A stretch of 64,000 bases of DNA from the NCBI RefSeq assembly GCF_000472285.1, contig NZ_KI421421.1, forward strand, positions 689,182 through 753,181, read 5' to 3'. Source of the stretch: Desulfuromonas sp. TF. Its GTDB lineage: Bacteria > Desulfobacterota > Desulfuromonadia > Desulfuromonadales > ATBO01. Of this stretch, positions 1 through 12,492 are shown one piece after another. The notes under the pieces were generated by a model that was not told where the DNA came from, searched no databases, and was given only the letters and a program-made list of their open reading frames with translations. How positions within the stretch are numbered: the first letter of the stretch is position 1; each line of letters opens with the position of its first letter. The position numbers were made by a program, and so were the translations under genes.

Positions 1-3196
<3,196 letters not shown>

Positions 3197-3234
3197 CCCC
3201 CTTTCCCTGAGGCCTCTTCGGCCCGCCTACCTAC

Positions 3235-3260
3235 CCCCTGTTCCAAGGGGATTTTTTATT
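3235..3260 (+). terminator. Rho-independent terminator after CNNM-family gene
   Basis: CCCCT (3235-3239) can pair with AGGGG (3246-3250) around a six-base loop, followed by a T-rich run. It separates the membrane protein gene from the dcw promoter. The stem is short but the T-run is good. Confidence 0.65.
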
Positions 3261-3303
3261 CCTCCAAATACCTAAATCCACGTAAAAAAAACGTTAAAAC
3301 TCC

Positions 3304-3332
3304 TTGACAAGGCCCAAGTGCGCCGTTATAGT
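3304..3332 (+). promoter_or_regulatory. Sigma-70 promoter of the dcw operon (Pmra)
   Basis: TTGACA (3304-3309), a 17-bp spacer and TATAGT (3327-3332) give a near-consensus promoter. It sits 48 bp upstream of the mraZ start codon, as expected for the promoter that drives the division/cell-wall cluster. Confidence 0.85.
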
Positions 3333-3340
3333 TCCCCAAA

Positions 3341-3370
3341 AGGTGTAAAAAAGTGTAAATTTGGGCCAAA
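3341..3370 (+). promoter_or_regulatory. Candidate MraZ operator: three 10-bp direct repeats
   Basis: Three consecutive 10-bp units begin aGGTGT, aAGTGT and tTGGGC, one helical turn apart and immediately downstream of the predicted transcription start. MraZ proteins are known to bind GTGGG/TGGG-type direct repeats with 10-bp periodicity in front of their own operon. Assigning these repeats to MraZ is inference from position and periodicity. Confidence 0.6.
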
Positions 3371-3380
3371 GAGGGCCTCC

Positions 3381-3827
3381 ATGAACTTCCAAGGTGAGTA
3401 CAACAATTCAATTGATCCCAAAGGAAGGGCCAGCATCCCGGCGAAATTTCGGGATGTCCTGAGCACTTCCTTTGGCGATGAACGCCTTGTCGTCACTAAA
3501 AACCTGGAAAACGGGCTGACCGCCTACCCGCTGTCCAGCTGGAACGAGATCGTGGAGAGGGTGCACCAAAGCGCACCCAGCCCGGAAAAAAACGCCGTCA
3601 TTCGTCTGATGATCGCCCCCGCTGCGGAATGTACTTTCGACAAGCAGGGAAGGATTCAGATTCCCCACGCCCTGCGTACCTCTGCCGCCCTGGAAAAAGA
3701 GATCGTAGTGGTGGGGCTGTTTGAAAAGATCGAGATCTACAGCCAGCTCAAATATGCCGAAGTCACCCGGAAATCCGAGGAACTCCTTCAGACCGCGTCC
3801 CAAGCTGTCTCCGAACTGGGATTCTGA
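3381..3827 (+). CDS. mraZ: MraZ transcriptional regulator of the dcw cluster
   Basis: A 148-residue AbrB-fold DNA-binding protein, made of two MraZ (SpoVT/AbrB-like) repeats that assemble into a ring-shaped oligomer. Both DxxxR signatures are visible: D12-R16 in DPKGRASIP and D87-R91 in DKQGRIQIP. I place the start at the ATG at 3381, because the protein then begins MNFQGEYNNS as family members do; an in-frame upstream start at 3318 would extend into the promoter. It is first in the operon, three bases before rsmH. Autoregulation through the repeats at 3341-3370 is likely. Confidence 0.95.
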   Translation: MNFQGEYNNSIDPKGRASIPAKFRDVLSTSFGDERLVVTKNLENGLTAYPLSSWNEIVERVHQSAPSPEKNAVIRLMIAPAAECTFDKQGRIQIPHALRTSAALEKEIVVVGLFEKIEIYSQLKYAEVTRKSEELLQTASQAVSELGF

Positions 3828-3830
3828 ACC

Positions 3831-4778
3831 TTGGAAAAAGCGGAATTCATCCATAGATCCGTGATGCCCGCCGAGGTTATGGCATTTCTCGCCCCTATTC
3901 CCGGCGGCCTCTATCTGGACGGGACCGTCGGCGCCGGGGGGCATGCGCGTCTCATCCTCGAAGTTGCGGCCCCGGATGGCCTTCTGATCGGGCTGGACCG
4001 GGATCCGGAAGCCCTGGCGAAGGCCGCCGAGGTCCTGACCCCCTTCGGAAGCAGAGCCGTTCTGAGGCATGGAAATTTCTCCGAGGCCGCAGAAATCCTG
4101 GCTGAGCTCGGAGTGGACGGGCTGGATGGAATGCTTCTGGACCTGGGGGTTTCTTCATACCAGCTGGATGCGCCCGAACGGGGATTTTCCTTTCGCGTCG
4201 ATGCACCGCTGGACATGCGGATGGACCCGACCACGGGAATGACGGCGGCGGAGGTGCTCAAGGATGCCGGGGCCGAGGAGTTGGCCCGGATCTTCAGGGA
4301 ATACGGCGAGGAACGGTATGCCCGCCGGATTGCCCGGCGCATTGTGGATACTCGCCGTGAGCATCCCCTGGAAACCACCCGCCAACTGGCGGACTTCGTG
4401 AGGGAGACGGTCCCCGGCGGAATGATTCCCTCGCGGATTCATCCGGCCACCCGGGTCTTTCAGGCTCTAAGAATTCACGTCAATGGAGAGCTGGAGCATG
4501 TCTCCCGTGGCGTCTCCCGGGCAATCGATCTATTAAAGCCGGAAGGCAGGCTGGTGGTCATCAGTTTTCATTCCCTGGAGGATCGCATCGTCAAGCGGAT
4601 TTTTCAGGATGAGGCTGCAGGGTGCATCTGTCCGCCGCGTCTTCCGGTCTGTGTCTGCAACAAGGCTCCGCGAGTCGAACTTCTGACCCGCAGGGTCGTC
4701 CGGGCGACGGAGGAAGAGGTGGAAGCCAATCCCCGGGCTCGCAGTGCTGTTCTTCGGGCTGTTCGCCGCTGCCCTTGA
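3831..4778 (+). CDS. rsmH: 16S rRNA m4C1402 methyltransferase RsmH (MraW)
   Basis: Methylates N4 of C1402 in the decoding centre of 16S rRNA, using S-adenosylmethionine. The 315-residue protein is full length. The SAM-binding glycine loop is visible at about residues 30-38 (DGTVGAGGH), and further family signatures are [11 protein letters not shown] and the late [13 protein letters not shown] motif. Translation appears to start at TTG (3831), since the protein then opens [16 protein letters not shown] as family members do. It is the second gene of the dcw operon; ftsL follows after a 16-bp gap. Confidence 0.96.
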   Translation: MEKAEFIHRSVMPAEVMAFLAPIPGGLYLDGTVGAGGHARLILEVAAPDGLLIGLDRDPEALAKAAEVLTPFGSRAVLRHGNFSEAAEILAELGVDGLDGMLLDLGVSSYQLDAPERGFSFRVDAPLDMRMDPTTGMTAAEVLKDAGAEELARIFREYGEERYARRIARRIVDTRREHPLETTRQLADFVRETVPGGMIPSRIHPATRVFQALRIHVNGELEHVSRGVSRAIDLLKPEGRLVVISFHSLEDRIVKRIFQDEAAGCICPPRLPVCVCNKAPRVELLTRRVVRATEEEVEANPRARSAVLRAVRRCP

Positions 4779-4794
4779 TATCAAGGAGGATGCC

Positions 4795-5112
4795 ATGTCC
4801 GATACTATTTTAAGACCCATTCCCAAGATTAACGGTTTCTCCCTCCAACGCCCCCGTTTATGGTTCCTGTTCACCTTTATCGCCCTCCTGCTGGCGGTCT
4901 CTCTCTTTTTCGTCTGGTCCCGCATTCAGGTGGTCAATCTGGCCTATGACATCTCCAGTCTTGAAGGGCGCATGCGCGGCATGCAGCAGGAAACTCAGCG
5001 TCTTCGACTGGAGGCGGCCAGCCTGCGAAGCCTGGCTCGTATAGAACGGTTTGCCGTAAGCGAATTGGGGCTGCGCCTGCCTGCTCCCGATCAGGTAGTT
5101 ATCGTCGACTGA
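4795..5112 (+). CDS. ftsL: Cell division protein FtsL
   Basis: A small bitopic division protein. The start chosen is the ATG at 4795, which has a perfect AAGGAGG eleven bases before it; an upstream in-frame start at 4744 would overlap rsmH. The 105-residue protein has a cytoplasmic tail, one membrane segment at about residues 25-45 and a periplasmic leucine-zipper-like coiled coil. The sequence is weakly conserved, as is usual for FtsL, so the call rests on architecture and on its place between rsmH and the division transpeptidase gene. FtsL works with FtsB and FtsQ to activate FtsWI. Its stop overlaps the ftsI start by one base. Confidence 0.85.
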   Translation: MSDTILRPIPKINGFSLQRPRLWFLFTFIALLLAVSLFFVWSRIQVVNLAYDISSLEGRMRGMQQETQRLRLEAASLRSLARIERFAVSELGLRLPAPDQVVIVD

Positions 5113-7088
5113 TGGATGCCCAGGAGAAATGGGTTCGCTTTCGCATCCGCCTTGTCGGATTCTGTTTCATCGCAGCGTTCGCCCTGATCTCGGTGCGGGC
5201 TTTCCAACTCCAGGTTCTCGGTCAGGAAGAGTGGCAGAAGCGGGCCGAACGCCAGCACCAGAAGATCATTCCTCTCACCCCTCAAAGGGGTACCATCTTC
5301 GATCGCAACGGCGAGGAACTTGCATTGAGCGTAGAGGTTGATTCCATCTTTGCGGAACCCCGAAAGATGTCGAACTCCGCGGCCGTGGCCGGGCCTCTGG
5401 CGGCGGCGCTTTCGCTGCCCCGTTCAGCAATCGAGGCCAAGCTGAATTCGAACCGGGGGTTTGTCTGGGTCAAGCGTCAGGTCCCGCCGAGGGAGAGCGC
5501 GAAAGTTCGAGAGCTGAACCTGCCGGGAATCAATTTTGTCAAGGAACATCGCCGGTATTATCCGAATTCGGAGGTCGGGGCCCAGGTTCTCGGCTTTACC
5601 GGCCTTGACCCCAAAGGGCTGGAGGGGCTGGAACTCAGGTACGACTCGGTGATGCTGGGCCAGGAAGGTTATCTTGTCACGGAGCGGGATGCGCTTGGGC
5701 GGGGGATGGGAGGTGGCGGTCCGGCGATCAAGGGTGGCAGCCGGGGAAGCGATATCCATCTGACCCTGGACAAGAATCTCCAGTATATCGCTGAGAAAGA
5801 ATTGGCCGCCGGTGTGAACGAGGCGAAGGCGCGGGCAGGAACCGTCGTGGTGATGGAGCCCAGGACGGGTAAAATTCTGGCCATGGCCAGTCAGCCCGAC
5901 TATAATCCGAACGCCTTTTATAATTACCGTCCCGCCCAGTGGCGCAATCGGGCTCTGTGCGACACCTTCGAGCCGGGTTCAACCATGAAGGTTTTCGTCC
6001 TGGCCGCCGCGCTGAACGAGAAAACAATTCGACCCGGCGAGGCGATAGACTGTGAAAAGGGGACGTACGCGGTTGGCGGAAAGGTCATTCACGACCACCA
6101 CCCCTACGGCAATCTGACAATTGCTGAGGTCCTCAAGTACAGTTCCAACATCGGGGCAGCGAAAGTCGGAAAGTCCCTGGAGCGTGAGCGGCTCTATCGA
6201 TATCTGACCGATTTTGGTTTCGGGAATCTGTCAGGCCTGGATTTGCCGGGTGAGGTTGAAGGAGTGCTTCGCAAGCCTTCCCGGTGGTTTGAAGTCGATC
6301 TTGCCGCCATCTCTTTCGGCCAGGGAATGACGGTCACTCCGATACAGCTCGCCAGTGCCACCGCGGCTATTGCGAACGGAGGCTCCCTTATGGCACCTTA
6401 TGTGGTGGAGCGAGTCGTCGATAGTTTCGGCGAGACTGCCGAGAGTCGGAAACCCCGGAAGGTGCGCCAGGTCGTCTCCCCGGAAGTTGCCCATCGCATG
6501 CGCGAAATGATGGCTATGACCACTGAAGAAGGAGGAACCGGAACTCTTGCCGCCGTTCCGGGATTCAGAGTTGCGGGTAAAACCGGTACGGCCCAGAAGG
6601 TCGATCCCGTGACGGGAGGATATTCGGTGGACAAACGGATTTCTTCCTTCGTTGGTTTTGTTCCCGCCGAAGATCCTCGACTGGTTGTTCTCGTAATTAT
6701 GGATGAACCGTCGGGCAAGACTTATGGAGGACTCGTGGCCGCCCCGGTCTTCTCGCGGATCGCCGACCAGGCCCTGCGTTATCTGAGGGTCGCGCCGACA
6801 GAACCCGGAACGCTAAATCCGCTCCCGCTGTACGTGGAGAAAAAAACCGCCTCTTCGCCCAAGGCGGTCGTCGCATTTCAGGGGCAGGAGCCGGAACAGC
6901 ATGAAGGGGCTCCCCGCATGCCCGACTGCGTCGGCATGAGCAGCCGCCAGGTATTGCAGACGATGGGGCGTACCGGACTCAATATCAAGCTGAAGGGCAA
7001 TGGTCGGGTGGTGGAGCAGTCGCCACCTGCCGGCAGACCCATAAAATTCGGCGCGGAGGTTTGGGTGAGGCTGGCGCCCCCCGCGTGA
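5112..7088 (+). CDS. ftsI: Septal peptidoglycan transpeptidase FtsI/PBP3 with a C-terminal PASTA domain
   Basis: A class B penicillin-binding protein of 658 residues that cross-links septal peptidoglycan with FtsW. It has a short cytoplasmic N-terminus, a membrane anchor at about residues 12-32, a dimerisation/pedestal domain, and a transpeptidase domain with all three active-site motifs: S290-x-x-K293 (STMK), S344-S345-N346 and K490-T491-G492. One PASTA-like domain covers about residues 600-656; E. coli FtsI lacks this, but it occurs in deltaproteobacterial and Gram-positive division PBPs. The gene overlaps the ftsL stop. Confidence 0.95.
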   Translation: MDAQEKWVRFRIRLVGFCFIAAFALISVRAFQLQVLGQEEWQKRAERQHQKIIPLTPQRGTIFDRNGEELALSVEVDSIFAEPRKMSNSAAVAGPLAAALSLPRSAIEAKLNSNRGFVWVKRQVPPRESAKVRELNLPGINFVKEHRRYYPNSEVGAQVLGFTGLDPKGLEGLELRYDSVMLGQEGYLVTERDALGRGMGGGGPAIKGGSRGSDIHLTLDKNLQYIAEKELAAGVNEAKARAGTVVVMEPRTGKILAMASQPDYNPNAFYNYRPAQWRNRALCDTFEPGSTMKVFVLAAALNEKTIRPGEAIDCEKGTYAVGGKVIHDHHPYGNLTIAEVLKYSSNIGAAKVGKSLERERLYRYLTDFGFGNLSGLDLPGEVEGVLRKPSRWFEVDLAAISFGQGMTVTPIQLASATAAIANGGSLMAPYVVERVVDSFGETAESRKPRKVRQVVSPEVAHRMREMMAMTTEEGGTGTLAAVPGFRVAGKTGTAQKVDPVTGGYSVDKRISSFVGFVPAEDPRLVVLVIMDEPSGKTYGGLVAAPVFSRIADQALRYLRVAPTEPGTLNPLPLYVEKKTASSPKAVVAFQGQEPEQHEGAPRMPDCVGMSSRQVLQTMGRTGLNIKLKGNGRVVEQSPPAGRPIKFGAEVWVRLAPPA

Positions 7089-7138
7089 AAAAAATCCCTT
7101 TGACTTTTATCGGCTAGGGGAGGAAGATAGTTGATTCT

Positions 7139-8650
7139 ATGAAGATTTCAGCCCTGCTAGACAACCTGACCCCACGCCGGGTCGACGGACCGCCGGACAC
7201 CGAAATCACGGGTCTTTATCACGACTCTCGCCAGGTGCTGCCCGGGGGAGCTTTTTTCGCCCTGCGCGGCGCATTGACCGATGGACACCGGTTCATCGAC
7301 GATGCCCTGGCGAGGGGTGCCTCCGCAGTCTTCATGGAGGAGAAGAGGCCTTTGCCGGACGGTGTCGTCGGCGTTCTGCTCGATGACGCCCGCCAGGCGA
7401 TGGGCAGGGTCGCGGCCGCATTTTATGGCAACCCGACCGCTGGAATTCCCGTGGCTGGAGTGACGGGGACCAACGGCAAGACCACGATCACTTATCTGCT
7501 CGAATCGATTTTGAATGTGGCCGGCAGACGTCCGGCCGTCATCGGAACGATCAATTACCGCTTTGGAGTAACGCAGATCCCGGCGCCGCACACGACCCCC
7601 GAATCGACGGATCTGTTCCGGACCATCGCCGATTTTCGACGTCAGGGAGCCGGCGCCCTGGTCATGGAGGTCTCCTCCCATGCCCTCGACCAGCATCGGG
7701 TGGAGGAGGTCCGTTTCAGTGTGGGGATTTTCACGAATCTCACCCCTGAACATCTCGACTACCACCAGGATATGGAAGGGTATTTCGCCACCAAGCGGCG
7801 GCTTCTGACCGATTTGCTGGAGTCCGCGGGCGGCCGCGCCGTGATCAACATCGACGATGAGTACGGCCGACGGATTGCCTCAGAGCTTCCCGGCTCCCTG
7901 ACCTGCGGCCGAGACGAAAAGGCTCGTGTCCGGCCTCTCGAGATGACCGTCTCTCTGAGGGGGATTGAAGGAATGGTGGACACGCCGGTCGGCTCCTTCC
8001 ACCTGAAATCCCCCCTGCTTGGCACATTCAATCTGCAGAATCTCCTGTGCGCCGCCGGCGCCGCGGTGGCGATGGATATTCCCCTGGAGGTCATCTCCGA
8101 GGGGCTCGCCGGTGCGCCGCAGGTACCCGGCCGGATGGAGCGGATAGAGAACGACCGTGACGCATTGATACTGGTCGATTACGCCCATACGGGCGACGCT
8201 CTGGAGAAGGTCCTGAGCACCCTTCAGGACCTTTCCCCCCGCCGGATCATTACCGTCTTCGGATGCGGCGGCGACCGGGACCGGGGCAAACGTCCGGTGA
8301 TGGGGGAGGTCGCCGCCCGATTTTCGGACTTGACGGTTCTTACCTCGGACAACCCCCGCTCGGAGGATCCTCTTGCCATCCTGGAGGAGATCCGTATGGG
8401 AGTAAGGCGCATCTGCGAGAGGGAATTGACCCGGAAAGAAGCCCTTGCCGGAGAGGAAAAAGGGTTCGTGATCATTCCGGATCGTCGAGAAGCCATCTCC
8501 TTTGCCGTCGAGGCCCTTCACCCGGGCGAACTTCTGCTGGTGGCGGGCAAGGGACACGAGGATTATCAGATCATCGGCAGGGAGCGGCGTCATTTCGACG
8601 ATCGGGAGGAACTGCGCCGGGCTCTCACCCGGGGAGAGAGGAAGCCATGA
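7139..8650 (+). CDS. murE: UDP-MurNAc-tripeptide synthetase MurE (meso-DAP adding)
   Basis: Cytoplasmic Mur ligase that adds the third residue of the peptidoglycan stem peptide. The 503-residue protein carries the ATP loop GTNGKTT at residues 110-116. The substrate-specifying motif DNPR (within TSDNPRSEDP) marks meso-diaminopimelate rather than lysine as the amino acid added, which fits a Gram-negative cell wall. It lies 50 bp after ftsI, with a GGGGAGGAAG ribosome site. Its stop overlaps the murF start (ATGA). Confidence 0.96.
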   Translation: MKISALLDNLTPRRVDGPPDTEITGLYHDSRQVLPGGAFFALRGALTDGHRFIDDALARGASAVFMEEKRPLPDGVVGVLLDDARQAMGRVAAAFYGNPTAGIPVAGVTGTNGKTTITYLLESILNVAGRRPAVIGTINYRFGVTQIPAPHTTPESTDLFRTIADFRRQGAGALVMEVSSHALDQHRVEEVRFSVGIFTNLTPEHLDYHQDMEGYFATKRRLLTDLLESAGGRAVINIDDEYGRRIASELPGSLTCGRDEKARVRPLEMTVSLRGIEGMVDTPVGSFHLKSPLLGTFNLQNLLCAAGAAVAMDIPLEVISEGLAGAPQVPGRMERIENDRDALILVDYAHTGDALEKVLSTLQDLSPRRIITVFGCGGDRDRGKRPVMGEVAARFSDLTVLTSDNPRSEDPLAILEEIRMGVRRICERELTRKEALAGEEKGFVIIPDRREAISFAVEALHPGELLLVAGKGHEDYQIIGRERRHFDDREELRRALTRGERKP

Positions 8651-10041
8651 AACTCACCCTCCAGCAACTCGCCCAGATCCTTGGGGCGGACATTACCCCC
8701 TCCGGCGCCCGGGCGACCGTCAGCGGCATCTCCACGGACAGCCGGACCGTCGGCCGGGGGGAATTGTTCGTCCCCTTGCGCGGCGACCGGTTCGACGGGC
8801 ATGATTTTCTTTGCCAGGCAGCCCGCCAGGGGGCGGCCGCCTGCCTGAGCGAGGAAGTTCTTTCCGGCTTTCCCGTGCCCGTCATACGAGTGGAGAACAC
8901 CCTGGCCGCCTTGGGCAATTTGGCGGCTTCGCTGCGCCGGGGTTTTTCTGGTCCCGTCATCGCGGTGACGGGTTCCTCCGGCAAGACCACGACCAAGGAA
9001 ATGCTCTCCGCCATTCTCTCCCTCTCGGATGTAGGGCTCAAGACCGCCGGCAATTTCAATAACCTGATCGGTCTGCCGCTGACTCTCTTCCGTCTTGAGC
9101 CGCGGCACCGGTGGGCCATCCTCGAGATGGGGATGAGCGCCCGCCGCGAGATCGCCCGTCTTGCCGAGATCGCCGATCCGACGGTCGGGGTGATTACCAA
9201 TGTGGGCCCTGCCCACCTGGAAACTCTTTTAAACCTGGACGGCGTTGCCCGGGCCAAGGGGGAGCTCTTTGCCGCCCTGAAGCCGGGGGGGACGGCGGTC
9301 ATCAACGCAGACGACGAACTGGTGGCGCAATTGCCCGTCGCCAACGGCGTGAGACGCCTTCTGTTCGGGACTTCCCCGGAAGCGCAGGTGCGGGCGGAGG
9401 AAATCGAAGTGACCGGAGAGGCGGTCTGCTTTCGCCTCCTTGTTCCCGAAGGGGAGCGTTTCGTCACTCTGAAGGTGCCGGGACGCCATAACGTATCCAA
9501 TGCCCTGGCCGCCGCGGCGGCGGCGGCCTCTGTGGGCGTCGGAATCGATCTCATCGTCAGGGGGCTGGAGAACTTCACCCCCGTCTCCGGACGGATGGAA
9601 GTTGTCCGGGGGGAAGACGGCGTTCTCTTCATCGAGGACGGTTACAATGCCAACCCCCTCTCGGTGCGCGTGGCTCTGGAAGCCCTCGATGAAATGGGGG
9701 GCTCCGGACGGCGTGTCGCCGTGCTGGGAGACATGCTCGAGCTCGGCAGCGGCTCCGACGGCTTCCATCGCGAAGCGGGATGGGTGGCGGCCAGGCGTTG
9801 CGACTATCTCCTGCTGATGGGGGGGATGGCCGAGCACACCTCGGCGGGAGCCCGGGAAAGGGGGATGCAGAGCGACCGTGTCCGGGTTGTCGGCTCCCAT
9901 GACGAGGCGGCCGAATATCTGAGGAGAATCCTCAGGCCGGGGGATCGGGTCCTGATCAAGGGGTCCCGCGGGATGAAAATGGAAAAAATCGGAGCCGCCC
10001 TGAGGGCGCCTTCCTCGCCGCTTGCGGTCAACCATGGCTAG
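8647..10041 (+). CDS. murF: UDP-MurNAc-tripeptide:D-Ala-D-Ala ligase MurF
   Basis: Adds the D-Ala-D-Ala dipeptide to UDP-MurNAc-tripeptide. I start the gene at the ATG at 8647, which overlaps the murE stop; a longer in-frame extension back to 8263 lies inside murE and is spurious. The 464-residue protein shows the Mur ligase N-domain ([16 protein letters not shown]), the ATP loop GSSGKTTTK, and the conserved NAGNFNN-type and EDGYNANP motifs. D-Ala-D-Ala would come from Ddl, encoded at 17043 in the same operon. Confidence 0.96.
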   Translation: MKLTLQQLAQILGADITPSGARATVSGISTDSRTVGRGELFVPLRGDRFDGHDFLCQAARQGAAACLSEEVLSGFPVPVIRVENTLAALGNLAASLRRGFSGPVIAVTGSSGKTTTKEMLSAILSLSDVGLKTAGNFNNLIGLPLTLFRLEPRHRWAILEMGMSARREIARLAEIADPTVGVITNVGPAHLETLLNLDGVARAKGELFAALKPGGTAVINADDELVAQLPVANGVRRLLFGTSPEAQVRAEEIEVTGEAVCFRLLVPEGERFVTLKVPGRHNVSNALAAAAAAASVGVGIDLIVRGLENFTPVSGRMEVVRGEDGVLFIEDGYNANPLSVRVALEALDEMGGSGRRVAVLGDMLELGSGSDGFHREAGWVAARRCDYLLLMGGMAEHTSAGARERGMQSDRVRVVGSHDEAAEYLRRILRPGDRVLIKGSRGMKMEKIGAALRAPSSPLAVNHG

Positions 10042-10052
10042 GCTTGGATAAT

Positions 10053-11129
10053 ATGCTGTATCATTTCCTCTATCCGCTGCATACGGAATTTTCGGTCCTG
10101 ACCGTGTTTCGTTTCATCACGTTCAGAACCATCTACGCCACCATCACGGCTCTGGTGATTTCGTTTATTCTTGGCCCCTGGCTGATCCAGAAGCTCTCGA
10201 GCCTGCAGATCGGCCAGAGCATTCGCAAGGTGGGCCCCGAGTCCCATTTCAAGAAGGAAGGGACGCCGACCATGGGCGGGACCCTCATTCTGCTGGCCAT
10301 CTTTCTGCCGACCATTCTCTGGGCCGACCTGGGCAACATCTATGTCTGGATTACCCTGATGGTCACCGTAGGCTTCGGGGTGGTGGGTTTTATCGACGAT
10401 TACCGCAAAGTGAAGATGAAGAACAGCGAGGGCCTTTCGGCCCGCCAGAAGATGTTCTGGCTGCTGCTGATCTCTTTTTCGGCGGGTGTAGCGCTCTTTG
10501 CCTATCCACCCTTCCAGACCGTCCTCGTATTCCCCTTTTTCAAAGGATTGCGTCCAGACCTGGGATTGTTCTATATCCCCTTTGCCATGCTGGTGATCGT
10601 CGGGGCCGGCAATGCGGTCAATCTTACTGACGGTCTTGACGGCCTTGCGATCGGTCCCATGATCATCGCCACGGGAACTTACCTCCTCTTCGCCTATCTG
10701 GCCGGCAACGCCCGCCTTGCCGAATATCTGCAGATCAGCAGCGTGCAGGGCGCCGGAGAGCTGGCGGTGCTGTGCGGTGCGATGGTCGGGGCAGGGCTGG
10801 GATTTCTCTGGTTCAACAGCTATCCCGCGCAGGTCTTCATGGGGGACGTGGGAAGTCTCTCCCTCGGCGGAGCCCTGGGGACCATCGCGGTGATCACCAA
10901 GCAGGAAATCGTGCTGGTCATCGTGGGCGGCATATTCGTTATGGAGGCGCTCTCGGTCATTTTCCAGGTGACATCGTTTCGCTTCTACGGCAAGCGGATC
11001 TTCCGCATGGCCCCCATCCATCACCATTTCGAGCTCAAAGGATGGCCTGAACCGAAGATCATCGTCCGCTTCTGGATCATCAGCATTATCCTTGCCCTGG
11101 TCGGTCTGTCGACCCTGAAGCTGAGGTGA
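10053..11129 (+). CDS. mraY: Phospho-MurNAc-pentapeptide transferase MraY
   Basis: An integral membrane enzyme that moves phospho-MurNAc-pentapeptide onto undecaprenyl phosphate to form lipid I. The 358-residue protein is strongly hydrophobic, with about ten membrane segments. The magnesium-binding aspartates are in [12 protein letters not shown], and the late [16 protein letters not shown] signature is present. The ATG at 10053 gives the usual MLYHFLYPL start; an in-frame TTG at 10044 is the alternative. It follows murF closely and precedes murD by one base. Confidence 0.96.
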   Translation: MLYHFLYPLHTEFSVLTVFRFITFRTIYATITALVISFILGPWLIQKLSSLQIGQSIRKVGPESHFKKEGTPTMGGTLILLAIFLPTILWADLGNIYVWITLMVTVGFGVVGFIDDYRKVKMKNSEGLSARQKMFWLLLISFSAGVALFAYPPFQTVLVFPFFKGLRPDLGLFYIPFAMLVIVGAGNAVNLTDGLDGLAIGPMIIATGTYLLFAYLAGNARLAEYLQISSVQGAGELAVLCGAMVGAGLGFLWFNSYPAQVFMGDVGSLSLGGALGTIAVITKQEIVLVIVGGIFVMEALSVIFQVTSFRFYGKRIFRMAPIHHHFELKGWPEPKIIVRFWIISIILALVGLSTLKLR

Positions 11130-11130
11130 T

Positions 11131-12489
11131 ATGAAACGAGATTTCAGCCATAAGAAAGTGGTCGTGACGGGAGGCGGACGCACCGGGCTCGCCCTGGCCG
11201 ACTATTTTCTCCGGCGCGGAGCGGAGGTCACTCTCTCGGACCGTCGTCCGGCAGCGCGCATTCCCGGTCTGCAGTCCCTGGAGGGGAAGGGCGTCAACCT
11301 GGATCTCGAAGGGCACACTCCGGAGCTCTTTACCTCTGCCGATCTTGTGGCCATCAGCCCGGGAGTGCCCCTTACGGCTCCGGCCGTGGCGGCTGCCCTC
11401 GCCGCAGGAGTGCCGGTGCTGGGCGAGATCGAGATCGCCTTTTCAGAGGTCTTCGCGCCGATCGTGGCCATCACCGGAACCAACGGGAAGTCGACCACCA
11501 CCACCCTGATGGGGGAGATCTTCAAGGCCTGGGGAAAGAAGACCTTCGTCGGGGGAAATCTGGGAACTCCCCTGACCGAGGCGGTGGACGGCGAATGGGA
11601 CTGGCTGGTGGCGGAGCTCTCCTCCTTTCAGCTCGAAGCGATTCATGAATTTCGTCCCCGCTATGCCCTGCTGCTCAACCTCAGCGAGGACCATCTTGAC
11701 CGCTACCCCGACATGGACTCCTATGTGGCGGCCAAAGTACGGATTTTCGAGAACATGGACGGCGGGGACGTAGCCGTGCTGAATGCAGAGGATCCCATGG
11801 TCATCGAGGCGGCCGAAGGGATCGCGCCCCGGGTGGTGTTGTTTTCCTCCCGTCGGAAGCTTTCCTCGGGGATGGGGTTTGCCGACGGCGACATGGTCTG
11901 GCGCCGGGGCGATGATGAATATCGGTTTCCGGCAGGGGAATTGCTGCTCAAGGGGCTGCACAATATCGAGAACGTCATGGCGGCCCTTATCCCCCCGCTT
12001 ATGGAGGGTTGCCCTCCGGAGCTCGCCTGGCGGACCGCCTGCGCCTTTGCGGGCCTCGACCACCGGATGGCCCCGGTGCGGGTTCTGGACGGTGTAACCT
12101 GGTACAACGATTCCAAGGGGACGAACGTCGGCAGCGTGGTCAAGAGCCTGGCCGGCCTTCCGGCCCCCGTGACCCTGATCGCCGGAGGGAAGGACAAGGG
12201 GGGTGATTACTCTCCGCTGGCCGATCCGGTTCGGGCGAAGGTTCGGCATCTGATTCTTATAGGTCAGGCCGGTCCCCGAATGGCGTCGGCTCTCGGCGAA
12301 TTCACCCATACGGTCATGGCCGGCACCCTGGAGGAAGCGGTCCAGCGGGCCAGGGAAGTGACTCCGGAAGGCGGTTCGGTTCTTCTGTCGCCCGGATGTT
12401 CGAGTTTCGACATGTTCGAGAGTTTCGAGCAGCGGGGCGAGGTCTTCACCCGGGCGGTGCGGGCCTTGCCGGAGAGGAAGGCGATTTAG
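11131..12489 (+). CDS. murD: UDP-MurNAc-L-alanine:D-glutamate ligase MurD
   Basis: Cytoplasmic Mur ligase that adds D-glutamate to UDP-MurNAc-L-Ala. The 452-residue protein has the N-terminal Rossmann-like UDP-binding domain (VVTGGGRTG near residues 11-18), the ATP loop GTNGKSTTT, and the central-domain motifs LSEDHLDRY and NDSKGTN. It starts one base after mraY and ends three bases before ftsW, which implies translational coupling. Confidence 0.96.
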   Translation: MKRDFSHKKVVVTGGGRTGLALADYFLRRGAEVTLSDRRPAARIPGLQSLEGKGVNLDLEGHTPELFTSADLVAISPGVPLTAPAVAAALAAGVPVLGEIEIAFSEVFAPIVAITGTNGKSTTTTLMGEIFKAWGKKTFVGGNLGTPLTEAVDGEWDWLVAELSSFQLEAIHEFRPRYALLLNLSEDHLDRYPDMDSYVAAKVRIFENMDGGDVAVLNAEDPMVIEAAEGIAPRVVLFSSRRKLSSGMGFADGDMVWRRGDDEYRFPAGELLLKGLHNIENVMAALIPPLMEGCPPELAWRTACAFAGLDHRMAPVRVLDGVTWYNDSKGTNVGSVVKSLAGLPAPVTLIAGGKDKGGDYSPLADPVRAKVRHLILIGQAGPRMASALGEFTHTVMAGTLEEAVQRAREVTPEGGSVLLSPGCSSFDMFESFEQRGEVFTRAVRALPERKAI

Positions 12490-12492
12490 ACG

